Positions 50,546-58,684 of a DNA stretch of 64,000 nt are shown here, in pieces (the first letter of the stretch is position 1; every line of letters starts with the position of its first letter). Origin of the DNA: Pseudomonas monsensis (GTDB lineage Bacteria > Pseudomonadota > Gammaproteobacteria > Pseudomonadales > Pseudomonadaceae); assembly GCF_014268495.2 (NCBI RefSeq), contig NZ_CP077087.1, positions 4,545,001 through 4,609,000 on the forward strand, in the 5' to 3' direction. The notes beneath the pieces were generated by a model. That model made no database searches and was not told the origin of the DNA. It saw only the letters and a program-made list of their open reading frames with translations. A program made the translations under genes and the position numbers.

Positions 50546-51559
50546 TTACGCCAACGTGCACCGATCAAAAAACCGCTCGCGCCCCAGCAGCATCAGCGCC
50601 GCGCGTTTGTGCGGAAAGTCGAATTCCTTCTCGCAGTGGAAGCACTGGTTCTGCATATGCCCGATCATCTTCGCGTTGTCGGCACGCGGCTCGGCCACCA
50701 CGCGTTGCGTGCGCGGATCATCGAGAAACAGGTAATGCACCAGCGCCGATAGCCAACTCGCCACCTTGTGCGGCCCGCGATGCTCCTCCTCCCCCACCAG
50801 CATATGAATGCCGCGGTCGTAATTATCGGCGTCGTAGAACGGCGCGATGCGATCCTCTTTCGCCCAATACGCCTCGAAATAGGCAAACGGCTGATCGTCG
50901 AAACAACCGATCAGCGTCAGGGTGTGTGGATCGGTTTCGAGTTTGCTCAGGTACTCGCGGTGCTGCTCGATGCTGCCCTCTTCCTGCCAGAAACGGGCGA
51001 CCCGCGGGCTGTTCTGCCAGCGATGGAAGCGTGGCAAATCCTCTTCGATTTCCAGCGAACGCAGGGAAATCCACGCGCCAAGACGCGCATCGAAACGCCG
51101 ATAGACTTCACCGCGCGGCTTCACCGGACGCAGCGGATGGCGCCTGCCCTGGCTGATGACCATGTGCTGCGGATAGCTGCCAGCCAGTGAAGTGCCCAGC
51201 CACGGTTGCGGCAGTTGCCAGAACAGCGTGCGCTGGCAGCGGTACTCGCCAGCGACCTCGGTGCTCACCAGCAAACCGCTGCGCAAGGCGTCGGTCGGCG
51301 GTTGATCCAGTTGCCAGGTCAATTGCTGACATGCGGGATCGCGGGCGAACAACCAGTAACAGGCTGCCCACAGCGCTTGCCCCACAGGCAGCGCATAACG
51401 CTCATCGAGCTGGATCGGTCCCTTGCCATCACGTTCGAGGCGCAGACGAATCAGCGGCTGTCCGTCCAGGCTCAGGCTCAAACGGCTTTCAGTGGCATCG
51501 GCTGCGAGGTGACGGCCCGAAGGCAACGCCAGGGCAGTCAGGTCATTCAGATTGGGCAT
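50546..51559 (-). CDS. hydroxyornithine acetylase of pyoverdine synthesis (IucB/PvdYII-like)
   Basis: A 337-residue acetyltransferase whose C-terminal half (about residues 165-335) is the siderophore-type GNAT domain of IucB/RhbD/AlcB: WISLRSLEIEEDLPRFHRWQNSPRVARFWQEEG, then EAYWAKEDRIAPFYDADNYDRGIHMLVGE and RVVAEPRADNAKMI. This family acetylates N-hydroxylysine or N5-hydroxyornithine. Next to pvdS and under a PvdS box, it most likely makes acetyl-hydroxyornithine for the pyoverdine peptide, the job of PvdYII. The N-terminal 150 residues are less conserved. Confidence 0.83.
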   Translation of the reverse strand: MPNLNDLTALALPSGRHLAADATESRLSLSLDGQPLIRLRLERDGKGPIQLDERYALPVGQALWAACYWLFARDPACQQLTWQLDQPPTDALRSGLLVSTEVAGEYRCQRTLFWQLPQPWLGTSLAGSYPQHMVISQGRRHPLRPVKPRGEVYRRFDARLGAWISLRSLEIEEDLPRFHRWQNSPRVARFWQEEGSIEQHREYLSKLETDPHTLTLIGCFDDQPFAYFEAYWAKEDRIAPFYDADNYDRGIHMLVGEEEHRGPHKVASWLSALVHYLFLDDPRTQRVVAEPRADNAKMIGHMQNQCFHCEKEFDFPHKRAALMLLGRERFFDRCTLA

Positions 51560-51599
51560 GGGTCGGGCTCACGATATTCGTCGACAGTTAAATGCTGGA

Positions 51600-51623
51600 A
51601 CGTGATCGCGCCCGGAAAATTTA
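51600..51623 (-). promoter_or_regulatory. PvdS iron-starvation box of the acetylase gene
   Basis: On the minus strand, CTAAAT (TAAAT at 51619-51623), 16 bp, then CGT (51600-51602). Perfect match to the PvdS pattern, about 40 bp before the start codon. Confidence 0.82.
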
Positions 51624-51699
51624 GAGATCCCCACCAACAATCCAGCGATGCTGTTTGCTGGCGGGGCTCCATGAGGCTGACAAACTCACCGCTCTCGCA

Positions 51700-52536
51700 C
51701 TAAACAGACTTGACCCAGATCTTGCTGATGGCGTAATCGTTTCCGCTGCCACTCGCCGTATGACTGATGATTGCCAACGTGCACTGCGAAGAATCCGCGG
51801 TAAACGTGCCCTCCAGTGATTCCCAGGTCATGGCTGGAAAACCCTTGGCTTCAGTGACGTGCTGGGTGCCTGCTGCAAGCGACAGACTCGGCACACTGGA
51901 GCTGGTGTTGGTTCGACGAACCTCTAGACCGAATTCATAACGCGTGCCGGCTTCAAGGTTCACGAAGTTTTTTTCCAGAATGATGCCAGCCGATGCGTTG
52001 GTGTACGTGTGGTTGTCGAGAACGTAGATGTCGCCGTACTTGGTCACAAGCAGATCTCTGGGATCCAGTGCAGCCGGGCCTTTTTTCCAGCCGTTCCAGG
52101 GCGCTTCTTCAGCCTCGGAGAAGGTCGTCAGATCCTCGAAGGGAACCCGCACTTTGAGGCTGAGCGGTGGAAACAGCAGTGGGCAATCACAACCCGCATC
52201 ATTCAGGGCCGCCTGAAAGACCAACACCAGTTGACTGTTGTGTTTCAGATCCTGCAAGTCATCCCACGCAATCGTCCTGCGCCAGCCTTCCTCGAACTCC
52301 TGCTGCGTCAATGGCTCTGCATCGGCGACGCGCAACATGATTGGCGAACCATCGCTCGTCTGACCACAGGCATGCAATGTCGTCGGTTGTCTGAGCGCCA
52401 TAAAAGGCCACCTCGACACTTCGACTGTAATGCCGGTCGAGCCATCGGGTTTGTTCAAGGTGAGGACATTCTCGCTGGCTTGCTCTACGAATGGAGCAGG
52501 CACACAGCGCAATGAAATCGGGGACGGATTGGACAT
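51700..52536 (-). CDS. unknown protein with C-terminal beta-sandwich-like region
   Basis: A 278-residue protein that I cannot assign. There is no signal peptide or membrane segment. The first 150 residues contain a Cys pair (AALNDAGCDCPLLFPP) and short strands. The C-terminal 110 residues (from DIYVLDNHTYTNASAG) alternate strands and polar turns rich in Ser, Thr and Asn and end in AISKIWVKSV, like a carbohydrate-binding jelly roll. The ribosome binding site AAAAAGGAATTTGCC is strong. A perfect 16-bp palindrome lies about 80 bp upstream. It appears monocistronic. Confidence 0.6.
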   Translation of the reverse strand: MSNPSPISLRCVPAPFVEQASENVLTLNKPDGSTGITVEVSRWPFMALRQPTTLHACGQTSDGSPIMLRVADAEPLTQQEFEEGWRRTIAWDDLQDLKHNSQLVLVFQAALNDAGCDCPLLFPPLSLKVRVPFEDLTTFSEAEEAPWNGWKKGPAALDPRDLLVTKYGDIYVLDNHTYTNASAGIILEKNFVNLEAGTRYEFGLEVRRTNTSSSVPSLSLAAGTQHVTEAKGFPAMTWESLEGTFTADSSQCTLAIISHTASGSGNDYAISKIWVKSV

Positions 52537-52615
52537 GGCAAATTCCTTTTTCTCAAGCCGCTCGCAACGAGCGGGTGTGAAAAGGAATCAAAACCTGAAG
52601 CCAATACGGCGTCTA

Positions 52616-52631
52616 CTGTCAGATCTGACAG
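52616..52631. promoter_or_regulatory. perfect 16-bp palindrome CTGTCAGATCTGACAG
   Basis: A fully symmetrical palindrome in the gap between the unknown protein gene and the solute-binding protein gene (both minus strand). Length and position suggest an operator, but the regulator is not known to me. Confidence 0.6.
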
Positions 52632-52673
52632 GGTCGCCCGAGTATCCGACCAACGGCAGGGCATGACACGCCG

Positions 52674-53468
52674 TTACTTCGGCACCGGCACTACCGCGAT
52701 CTTGTACGGCTCGAAAATTTTCAGCATTTCGCCATTGTCGCGCAGGCCTTTGAGCAACTTGCCGAACGCTTCACCGGTGATCGGTGCGGTCGGGCGAAGA
52801 ATGGCGTAGTGGTGGTAGACCTGATCGATACGCTGCGAGACCAGCAACGCCTCGCGCACCTTTTCATTGCGCAGCAGGTAATCGAACAGATAGGAACGGG
52901 TCACCAGTGCGATATCGGCGCGGCCGCGCAGAACCATCAACAGGTTGCTGTCGTGGGAATAGGTCAGTGTGGCGTTGTAGTTCTGGGCGAGATACTTCGG
53001 GTCGGCATTGAAGTTGGCGAATTCATAGTGATAACCGCTGAACAGCGCCAGACGCTTGCCCGACAGATCGGCGAAATAGTTTTGCTGGCGACCGTCCTCC
53101 CGTTGCGCGACGAAAATCTCCGCGTCCTCAAGGCCCATGTCGACGTCCGAGTGGGGAATGTCCTTCCAGCCCCACTCCGGGTTCTCGAAGATCGCCATGT
53201 CAATCCGGCCTTGTTTGAAATCACCGAACCGTCGGGGAATCGAGGTCGGCACGAGGACAAACTGATAGTCGCTCTGCAACCGATTCAACGCCTCGACCAG
53301 TTGCGGCAACAGGCCGGTGTCGGCCCCGTTTTCCGGGCGAATGGTGTAAGGCGGAAAATGCGCTGCACCCACCCGAACCAATTGCGCTGCCTGCGCGGGC
53401 AAAACCCATAATGCAGCCAGCGCTGCGAGCATCAGCCCAGCGGCCGTCCGAACTGGCGAAGACTTCAA
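52674..53468 (-). CDS. periplasmic solute-binding protein (family 3)
   Basis: A 264-residue exported protein: signal peptide (about residues 1-27, ending PAQAAQ), then a two-lobe amino-acid-type binding fold (VRVGAAHFPPYTIRPENGADTGLLPQLVEALNRL, SGKRLALFSGYHYEF, VLRGRADIALVTRSYLFDYL). There are no permease or ATPase genes beside it, so it may be an orphan or serve a distant transporter or sensor. The start is a TTG (53468) after GGGGAGTGGGG, because the basic signal-peptide N-region begins there. Ligand unknown. Confidence 0.8.
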   Translation of the reverse strand: MKSSPVRTAAGLMLAALAALWVLPAQAAQLVRVGAAHFPPYTIRPENGADTGLLPQLVEALNRLQSDYQFVLVPTSIPRRFGDFKQGRIDMAIFENPEWGWKDIPHSDVDMGLEDAEIFVAQREDGRQQNYFADLSGKRLALFSGYHYEFANFNADPKYLAQNYNATLTYSHDSNLLMVLRGRADIALVTRSYLFDYLLRNEKVREALLVSQRIDQVYHHYAILRPTAPITGEAFGKLLKGLRDNGEMLKIFEPYKIAVVPVPK

Positions 53469-53560
53469 AACACCCCACTCCCCGAAAAAATACCGATCAA
53501 TGCATTCAAGCTAGGCGGTTTCGCCCAGTTAGCCAGTTTCCCGGCCCGATAGAAAGTGGC

Positions 53561-54184
53561 TCAACGCTCTTCGAGCACCAGAATCAATGCCTCGTCAGCC
53601 AGTTGATCGAGGCTCAAACTGCCGCCGGCACGGAACCAGGTGGTGGTCCAGGACAACGCGCCAGTGAGGAAACGTCGGGTAATAAATACATCGCCGCGAA
53701 TAAACCCGACGTCCTTGGCCTCACCCAGCACCTCTAACCAGATCGCTTCGTAAATATCGCGCAACGCGAGGACTTTGGCCTGGCCGTCCTCGGACAACGA
53801 ACGCCATTCGTACACCAGCACCGCCATGGCTTCACCGCTGCCGCCCATGATCGATTGCAATTCGCAGCGAATCAGCGCCAACACGCGTTCACGCACATTG
53901 CTCGCTTCGGCGAGCGCCGCTCGCATCAACGCCGTGTTGTAGCGAATGGTTTCTTCCATCACCGCACGGAGGATTTCGTCCTTGCTCTTGAAGTGATGAA
54001 AAATGCTGCCCGACTGGATACCGACCGCGCCGGCCAGATCGCGCACTGTGGTGCGCTCATAGCCTTTGTTGCGAAACAGGTGAGCCGCCACTTGCAGCAA
54101 TTTGCCGCGGGCGCTGTCCGGGTCGGTCAACTGGCCTTGATCGACCAATTCGCGCATGACCCTCAGGGCTTTTTGCTCGTCCAC
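53561..54184 (-). CDS. atuR: TetR-family repressor AtuR
   Basis: A 207-residue TetR-type regulator: helix-turn-helix near residues 30-75 (GKLLQVAAHLFRNKGYERTTVRDLAGAVGIQSGSIFHHFKSKDEIL) and a C-terminal ligand domain. It is divergent from atuA and, as in P. aeruginosa, should repress the atu genes until a terpene acyl-CoA is present. The GTG at 54184 has GGAGAG at good spacing; a longer frame to an ATG at 54229 exists. Two operator copies lie in the shared intergenic region. Confidence 0.87.
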   Translation of the reverse strand: MDEQKALRVMRELVDQGQLTDPDSARGKLLQVAAHLFRNKGYERTTVRDLAGAVGIQSGSIFHHFKSKDEILRAVMEETIRYNTALMRAALAEASNVRERVLALIRCELQSIMGGSGEAMAVLVYEWRSLSEDGQAKVLALRDIYEAIWLEVLGEAKDVGFIRGDVFITRRFLTGALSWTTTWFRAGGSLSLDQLADEALILVLEER

Positions 54185-54261
54185 CCGTTCTCTCCTACAG
54201 TCGATCAGTCTGTTGCCCCCTGAAACCACAGGGTTGCGCGCAATTTAAGCCGCCGACGACG

Positions 54262-54322
54262 ACCAAGCAAGCGCTTGGGCAGAAGATATTTCAGCTGTTT
54301 ACAAACCAAGCGCTTGCTTGGT
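54262..54322. promoter_or_regulatory. double AtuR operator (17-bp inverted pair)
   Basis: ACCAAGCAAGCGCTTGG (54262-54278) and its exact reverse complement CCAAGCGCTTGCTTGGT (54306-54322), each with the palindromic core AAGCGCTT, are separated by 27 bp. AtuR of P. aeruginosa is known to bind two inverted repeats in the same intergenic region, so this is the expected repressor site. Confidence 0.85.
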
Positions 54323-54367
54323 AGCCTCCAGACACTTCTGTCGCAGGTTTCTGAGTCGGAGATAAAA

Positions 54368-56152
54368 ATGCCCACCACCGTCCGCATCGGATGCGCCAGC
54401 GCATTCTGGGGAGACACCTCCACCGCCGCCGCGCAGCTTGTAGGCGGTGGACGCCTGGATTATCTGGTGTTTGATTACCTCGCCGAGATCACGATGTCGA
54501 TCATGGCGGGCGCTCGCATGAAGGATCCGCAAGCGGGTTTTGCCGGTGACTTCATCGAAGTCCTCACGCCACTGCTGTCACAACTGGCGAAGCAGAAAAT
54601 CCGCGTGATCAGCAATGCCGGCGGCATCAACCCGCAAGCCTGCGCCGCCGCTCTGCAAGCCGCCTGCGACAAGGCCGGGGTCGCGCTGAAAATCGCCGTA
54701 TTACTTGGCGATGACCTGCAACCGCAGTTCAAACAACTCGGCGGCGTCAGTGAAATGTTCAGTGGTGCGCCGTTGCCGCCGATGTGCGTATCGACCAACG
54801 CCTACCTCGGCGCACCGGGGATTGTCGAAGCGCTGCGACTGGGTGCCGACATCGTCATCACCGGGCGAGTGGTCGACAGTGCGGTGGTCAGCGCGGCCCT
54901 CGTGCATGAGTTCGGCTGGTCGTGGCATGACTACGACAAACTTGCCCAGGCCGCTCTGGCCGGGCACATCATCGAATGCGGCGCACAATGCACCGGCGGT
55001 AACTTCACCGACTGGCGCGACGTGCCGGATTACGAACACATCGGTTTCCCGATCGTCGAGGTGAGTAGCGACGGCCAGTTCATCGTCAGCAAACCCGAAG
55101 GTTCCGGTGGACTGGTCACGCCGCTCACCGTTGGCGAGCAGATGCTTTATGAAATCGGCGACCCGCAGGCGTATCTGTTGCCCGATGTGGTCTGTGACTT
55201 CACACAGGTCAAACTCCAGCAACAAGGCAAAAACGCCGTGCATGTGCACGGTGCCAAAGGCCTGCCACCAAGCGACAAGTACAAGGTCAGCGCCACCTAC
55301 CCGGACGGTTTTCGCTGCACCGCCAGCTGCCTGATCGCCGGTATCGACGCGGTGGAGAAGGCCAGGCGCGTCAGTCAGGCGATCATCGACAAGACATCCG
55401 GGATGTTCAGCCAGCGCGGCTGGGGGCCCTACAGCGAAACCGATATCGAACTGCTCGGCAGCGAAGCCACCTATGGCCCCCACGGGCGGCGCCGCGACAG
55501 CCGCGAAGTGGTGATCAAGATCGCCGTGCGCCATGCGGACAAACATGCCTTGGTCCTGTTCTCCCGGGAAATCGCCCAAGCGGCCACCGGCATGGCGCCG
55601 GGACTGACCGGTATTGTCGGCGGCCGGCCGACGGTATACCCGGTGATCCGCCTGTTCTCGTTCCTGATCGATAAAAGTGTCTGCAACCTCGAAGTCGATA
55701 TCGCAGGCAAACGGCACCCCTGCGCCCTGCCGGCGCCCATGCCACTCGACAGCCAGGCGCTGCCAGCGCCCGATCAGCCACCCAGGCCTCAAGGCCGGGC
55801 CGACGCCAGTGTGCCGCTGGTGAAACTGGCCGTGGCGCGCTCCGGTGACAAGGGCAACCACAGCAACATCGGCGTCATGCCGCGTAAACCCGACTACCTG
55901 CCGTGGATCGCCGAGGCGCTGACCCCGGCCGTCATCGTCGACTGGATGAGCCACGTGCTCGATCCGATCCATGGCCGCGTCGAGCGCTGGTACCTGCCCG
56001 GCACCCACAGCCTGAATTTCCTCCTGGAAAACGCCCTTGGCGGCGGCGGCGTGGCCAGCCTGCGCATCGACCCCCAAGGCAAAGCCTTCGCCCAGCAACT
56101 GCTGGAAATCCAGATACCGGTGCCGCAGAGCATCGCCGAACAGTTCGACTAG
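54368..56152 (+). CDS. atuA: AtuA, acyclic terpene utilisation protein (DUF1446)
   Basis: A 594-residue protein of the AtuA family (DUF1446), starting VRIGCASAFWGDTSTAA. It has LDYLVFDYLAEITMSIMA, AGGINPQACAAAL and GRVVDSAVVSAALVHEFGW in the first half, and a C-terminal extension (about 485-594, LAVARSGDKGNHSNIGVMPRKP). AtuA is needed for growth on citronellol and geraniol, but its reaction is not settled; a role with 3-hydroxy-3-isohexenylglutaryl-CoA processing has been discussed. The ATG at 54368 follows GGAG; the frame is open further upstream through the operator. First gene of the atu operon. Confidence 0.9.
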   Translation: MPTTVRIGCASAFWGDTSTAAAQLVGGGRLDYLVFDYLAEITMSIMAGARMKDPQAGFAGDFIEVLTPLLSQLAKQKIRVISNAGGINPQACAAALQAACDKAGVALKIAVLLGDDLQPQFKQLGGVSEMFSGAPLPPMCVSTNAYLGAPGIVEALRLGADIVITGRVVDSAVVSAALVHEFGWSWHDYDKLAQAALAGHIIECGAQCTGGNFTDWRDVPDYEHIGFPIVEVSSDGQFIVSKPEGSGGLVTPLTVGEQMLYEIGDPQAYLLPDVVCDFTQVKLQQQGKNAVHVHGAKGLPPSDKYKVSATYPDGFRCTASCLIAGIDAVEKARRVSQAIIDKTSGMFSQRGWGPYSETDIELLGSEATYGPHGRRRDSREVVIKIAVRHADKHALVLFSREIAQAATGMAPGLTGIVGGRPTVYPVIRLFSFLIDKSVCNLEVDIAGKRHPCALPAPMPLDSQALPAPDQPPRPQGRADASVPLVKLAVARSGDKGNHSNIGVMPRKPDYLPWIAEALTPAVIVDWMSHVLDPIHGRVERWYLPGTHSLNFLLENALGGGGVASLRIDPQGKAFAQQLLEIQIPVPQSIAEQFD

Positions 56153-56164
56153 AGGATGGTGTGC

Positions 56165-57034
56165 ATGGCTTACGCGTCGGTTTTCAGAAACGATCTGTTC
56201 AGCGGCCAGACCCTCATCGTCACCGGTGGTGGCAGCGGCATCGGGCGTTGTACCGCGCATGAACTGGCGGCGCTCGGCGCCAATGTGCTGCTGGTCGGGC
56301 GCAAACCGGAAAAGCTCGAAAAAGTCGCCGCCGAAATCGCCGAGGACGGCGGCCGTGTGCACTGGAAAGCCTGCGACATCCGTGACGAAGAAGCGGTGAA
56401 ACAACGGGTCCGCGAACTGATCGCCGAACACGGGCCGATTCATGGACTGGTCAACAATGCCGGCGGCCAGTACCCCTCCCCCCTGGCCTCGATCAATCAG
56501 AAAGGTTTTGAAACCGTACTGCGCACCAATCTGGTCGGCGGCTTCCTGATGGCCCGGGAAGTGTTCAACCAGTCGATGAGCAAGCACGGTGGCAACATCG
56601 TCAACATGCTCGCCGACATGTGGGGTGGCATGCCCGGCATGGGCCACTCCGGCGCGGCGCGTTCGGGCATGGACAACTTCACCAAGACTGCCGCCGTCGA
56701 GTGGGGTTACGCCGGGGTCAGGGTCAACGCAGTAGCACCGGGCTGGATCGCCTCCAGCGGCATGGACACCTACGAAGGCGCCTTCAAAGCGGTGATCCCG
56801 ACCTTGCGCGAACACGTGCCGCTCAAGCGCATCGGCACGGAATCGGAAGTCAGTGCGGCGATTGTGTTCCTGCTCAGCCCGGCGGCGGCGTTCATCAGTG
56901 GCAGCACCTTGAAAATCGACGGTGCCGCCAGCCTCGGCAGCCGTGCGTGGCCGTTGCACAAGGCGACCCACAGCGAATCATTCAACGGGTTCCACCGGGC
57001 GTACTTGCCCGACGTGCTCAAGGATAAGGAATAA
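56165..57034 (+). CDS. atuB: AtuB, SDR-family dehydrogenase (PECR-like)
   Basis: A 289-residue short-chain dehydrogenase/reductase: TGGGSGIGR cofactor loop near residue 20, NNAGGQ, and HSGAARSGMDNFTKTAAVEWG where classical SDRs have YxxxK. The catalytic Tyr/Lys pair is thus replaced, as in peroxisomal trans-2-enoyl-CoA reductase (PECR) and related enoyl-CoA enzymes. In the atu pathway it may act on a terpenoid CoA ester. The ATG at 56165 follows GAGG with normal spacing; another ATG at 56156 is too close to it. 12 bp after atuA. Confidence 0.85.
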   Translation: MAYASVFRNDLFSGQTLIVTGGGSGIGRCTAHELAALGANVLLVGRKPEKLEKVAAEIAEDGGRVHWKACDIRDEEAVKQRVRELIAEHGPIHGLVNNAGGQYPSPLASINQKGFETVLRTNLVGGFLMAREVFNQSMSKHGGNIVNMLADMWGGMPGMGHSGAARSGMDNFTKTAAVEWGYAGVRVNAVAPGWIASSGMDTYEGAFKAVIPTLREHVPLKRIGTESEVSAAIVFLLSPAAAFISGSTLKIDGAASLGSRAWPLHKATHSESFNGFHRAYLPDVLKDKE

Positions 57035-57037
57035 ACC

Positions 57038-58654
57038 ATGGCGCAGATCCAGTCACGACTCGATCCGCACAGCGAAGACTTCGCCCGCAACCGCGCGGCG
57101 ATGCTCGCGGCCATCGAGCACGTCCAGCAACTCGAACAGAACCTGTTGAACAAAGCCGCCGAAGCCAAGGCGAAATTCGACAAGCGCGGGCAATTGCTAC
57201 CCCGCGAACGCCTGAACCTGTTGCTCGACCCCGGCGCACCGTTCCTCGAACTGGCGAGCCTGGCCGGCTACAAACTGCACGACGACAAGGACGGCAGCGC
57301 CGCCGGTGGCGGCTTGATTGCCGGTATCGGCTACGTCTGCGGCGTGCGCGCGATGGTGGTGGCGAACAACAGTGCGATCAAGGGCGGCACCATTTCGCCG
57401 AGCGGCCTGAAAAAGTCCCTGCGCCTGCAGCAGATCGCCCAGGAAAACAAACTGCCTTTGATCACCCTTGCCGAAAGCGGCGGCGCCAACCTTAATTACG
57501 CCGCAGAAATTTTCGTCGAAGGCGCACGCAGCTTCGCCAATCAGGCGCGCATGTCGGCAATGGGTTTGCCGCAGATTACCGTGGTGCACGGTTCGGCCAC
57601 GGCGGGTGGTGCCTATCAGCCGGGTCTGTCGGATTACGTCGTGGTGGTGCGCGGCAAGGCCAAGCTGTTTCTCGCCGGGCCACCGCTGCTCAAAGCCGCG
57701 ACCGGAGAAGTGGCCACCGATGAGGAACTGGGCGGCGCGGAGATGCACGCACAAATTGCCGGCACTGCCGAATACTTGGCCGAGAACGACGCCGACGGCG
57801 TGCGTCAGGTGCGTGAAATCCTCCGTATGTTGCCGTGGAACGAGCAACTGCCGTGGCTGCCGGAGCCGCAATACAAGGAACCGCTGTACCCCATCGAGGA
57901 GTTGCTCGGACTGATTCCGGACGATGCGAAAAAGCCGTATGACGTGCGCGAAATCATTGCGCGGATCGCCGACGAGTCGGACTTCCTCGAATTCAAGGGC
58001 GAGTACGACCAGCAAACCCTTTGCGGCCAGTTGAAGATCCAGGGCCGCGCCTGCGGCTTCATCGGCAACAACGGCCCGATCACGCCCAACGGCGCGAGCA
58101 AGGCCGCACAGTTCATTCAGTTGTGCGACCAGAGCCAGACGCCGCTGCTGTTTTTCCACAACACCACCGGGTTCATGGTCGGCACCGAATCCGAACAGCA
58201 AGGCGTGATCAAGCACGGTTCGAAACTGATTCAGGCAGTGGCCAATGCGCGGGTGCCTAAACTGACGATTGTCGTCGGCGGCTCCTACGGCGCGGGCAAC
58301 TATGCGATGTGCGGGCGCGGTCTCGATCCACGCTTCATCTTCGCCTGGCCGAACAGCCGCACGGCGGTGATGGGCGGCGCGCAGGCCGGTAAAGTCCTGC
58401 GCATCGTCACTGAAGCCAAACAGCTCAAGGATGGCCTGACGCCGGACCCGAAGATGCTCGACATGCTCGAGCAGGTCACTGCGCAGAAACTCGACAGCCA
58501 GTCCACCGCACTCTACGGCAGCGCCAACCTGTGGGACGACGGCCTGATCGATCCGCGCGACACCCGCACCCTGCTCGGCTACCTGCTGGACATCTGCCAC
58601 GAGGCCGACATTCGCACGCTGCAACCCAACAGCTTCGGCGTCAGCCGCTTCTGA
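57038..58654 (+). CDS. atuC: AtuC, geranyl-CoA carboxylase beta subunit (carboxyltransferase)
   Basis: A 538-residue acyl-CoA carboxylase carboxyltransferase with N-domain (GSATAGGAYQPGLSDYVVVV) and C-domain (GGSYGAGNYAMCGRGLDPRFIFAWPNSRTAVMGG), which together form the acyl-CoA and biotin sites. With AtuF it carboxylates cis-geranyl-CoA. Its close relative is methylcrotonyl-CoA carboxylase beta (LiuB); the surrounding atuA, atuD and atuE genes and lack of liu genes favour geranyl-CoA. The AAGGAATAAACC ribosome binding site overlaps the end of atuB. Confidence 0.9.
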   Translation: MAQIQSRLDPHSEDFARNRAAMLAAIEHVQQLEQNLLNKAAEAKAKFDKRGQLLPRERLNLLLDPGAPFLELASLAGYKLHDDKDGSAAGGGLIAGIGYVCGVRAMVVANNSAIKGGTISPSGLKKSLRLQQIAQENKLPLITLAESGGANLNYAAEIFVEGARSFANQARMSAMGLPQITVVHGSATAGGAYQPGLSDYVVVVRGKAKLFLAGPPLLKAATGEVATDEELGGAEMHAQIAGTAEYLAENDADGVRQVREILRMLPWNEQLPWLPEPQYKEPLYPIEELLGLIPDDAKKPYDVREIIARIADESDFLEFKGEYDQQTLCGQLKIQGRACGFIGNNGPITPNGASKAAQFIQLCDQSQTPLLFFHNTTGFMVGTESEQQGVIKHGSKLIQAVANARVPKLTIVVGGSYGAGNYAMCGRGLDPRFIFAWPNSRTAVMGGAQAGKVLRIVTEAKQLKDGLTPDPKMLDMLEQVTAQKLDSQSTALYGSANLWDDGLIDPRDTRTLLGYLLDICHEADIRTLQPNSFGVSRF

Positions 58655-58684
58655 CTGCCACGGACCCCAAGGAGAACAATAAAA

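Noticed and set aside
54701..56971. 756-codon minus-strand frame opposite atuA-atuB
   Set aside because: It spans two real genes on the other strand, including their junction, and has no recognisable domain.
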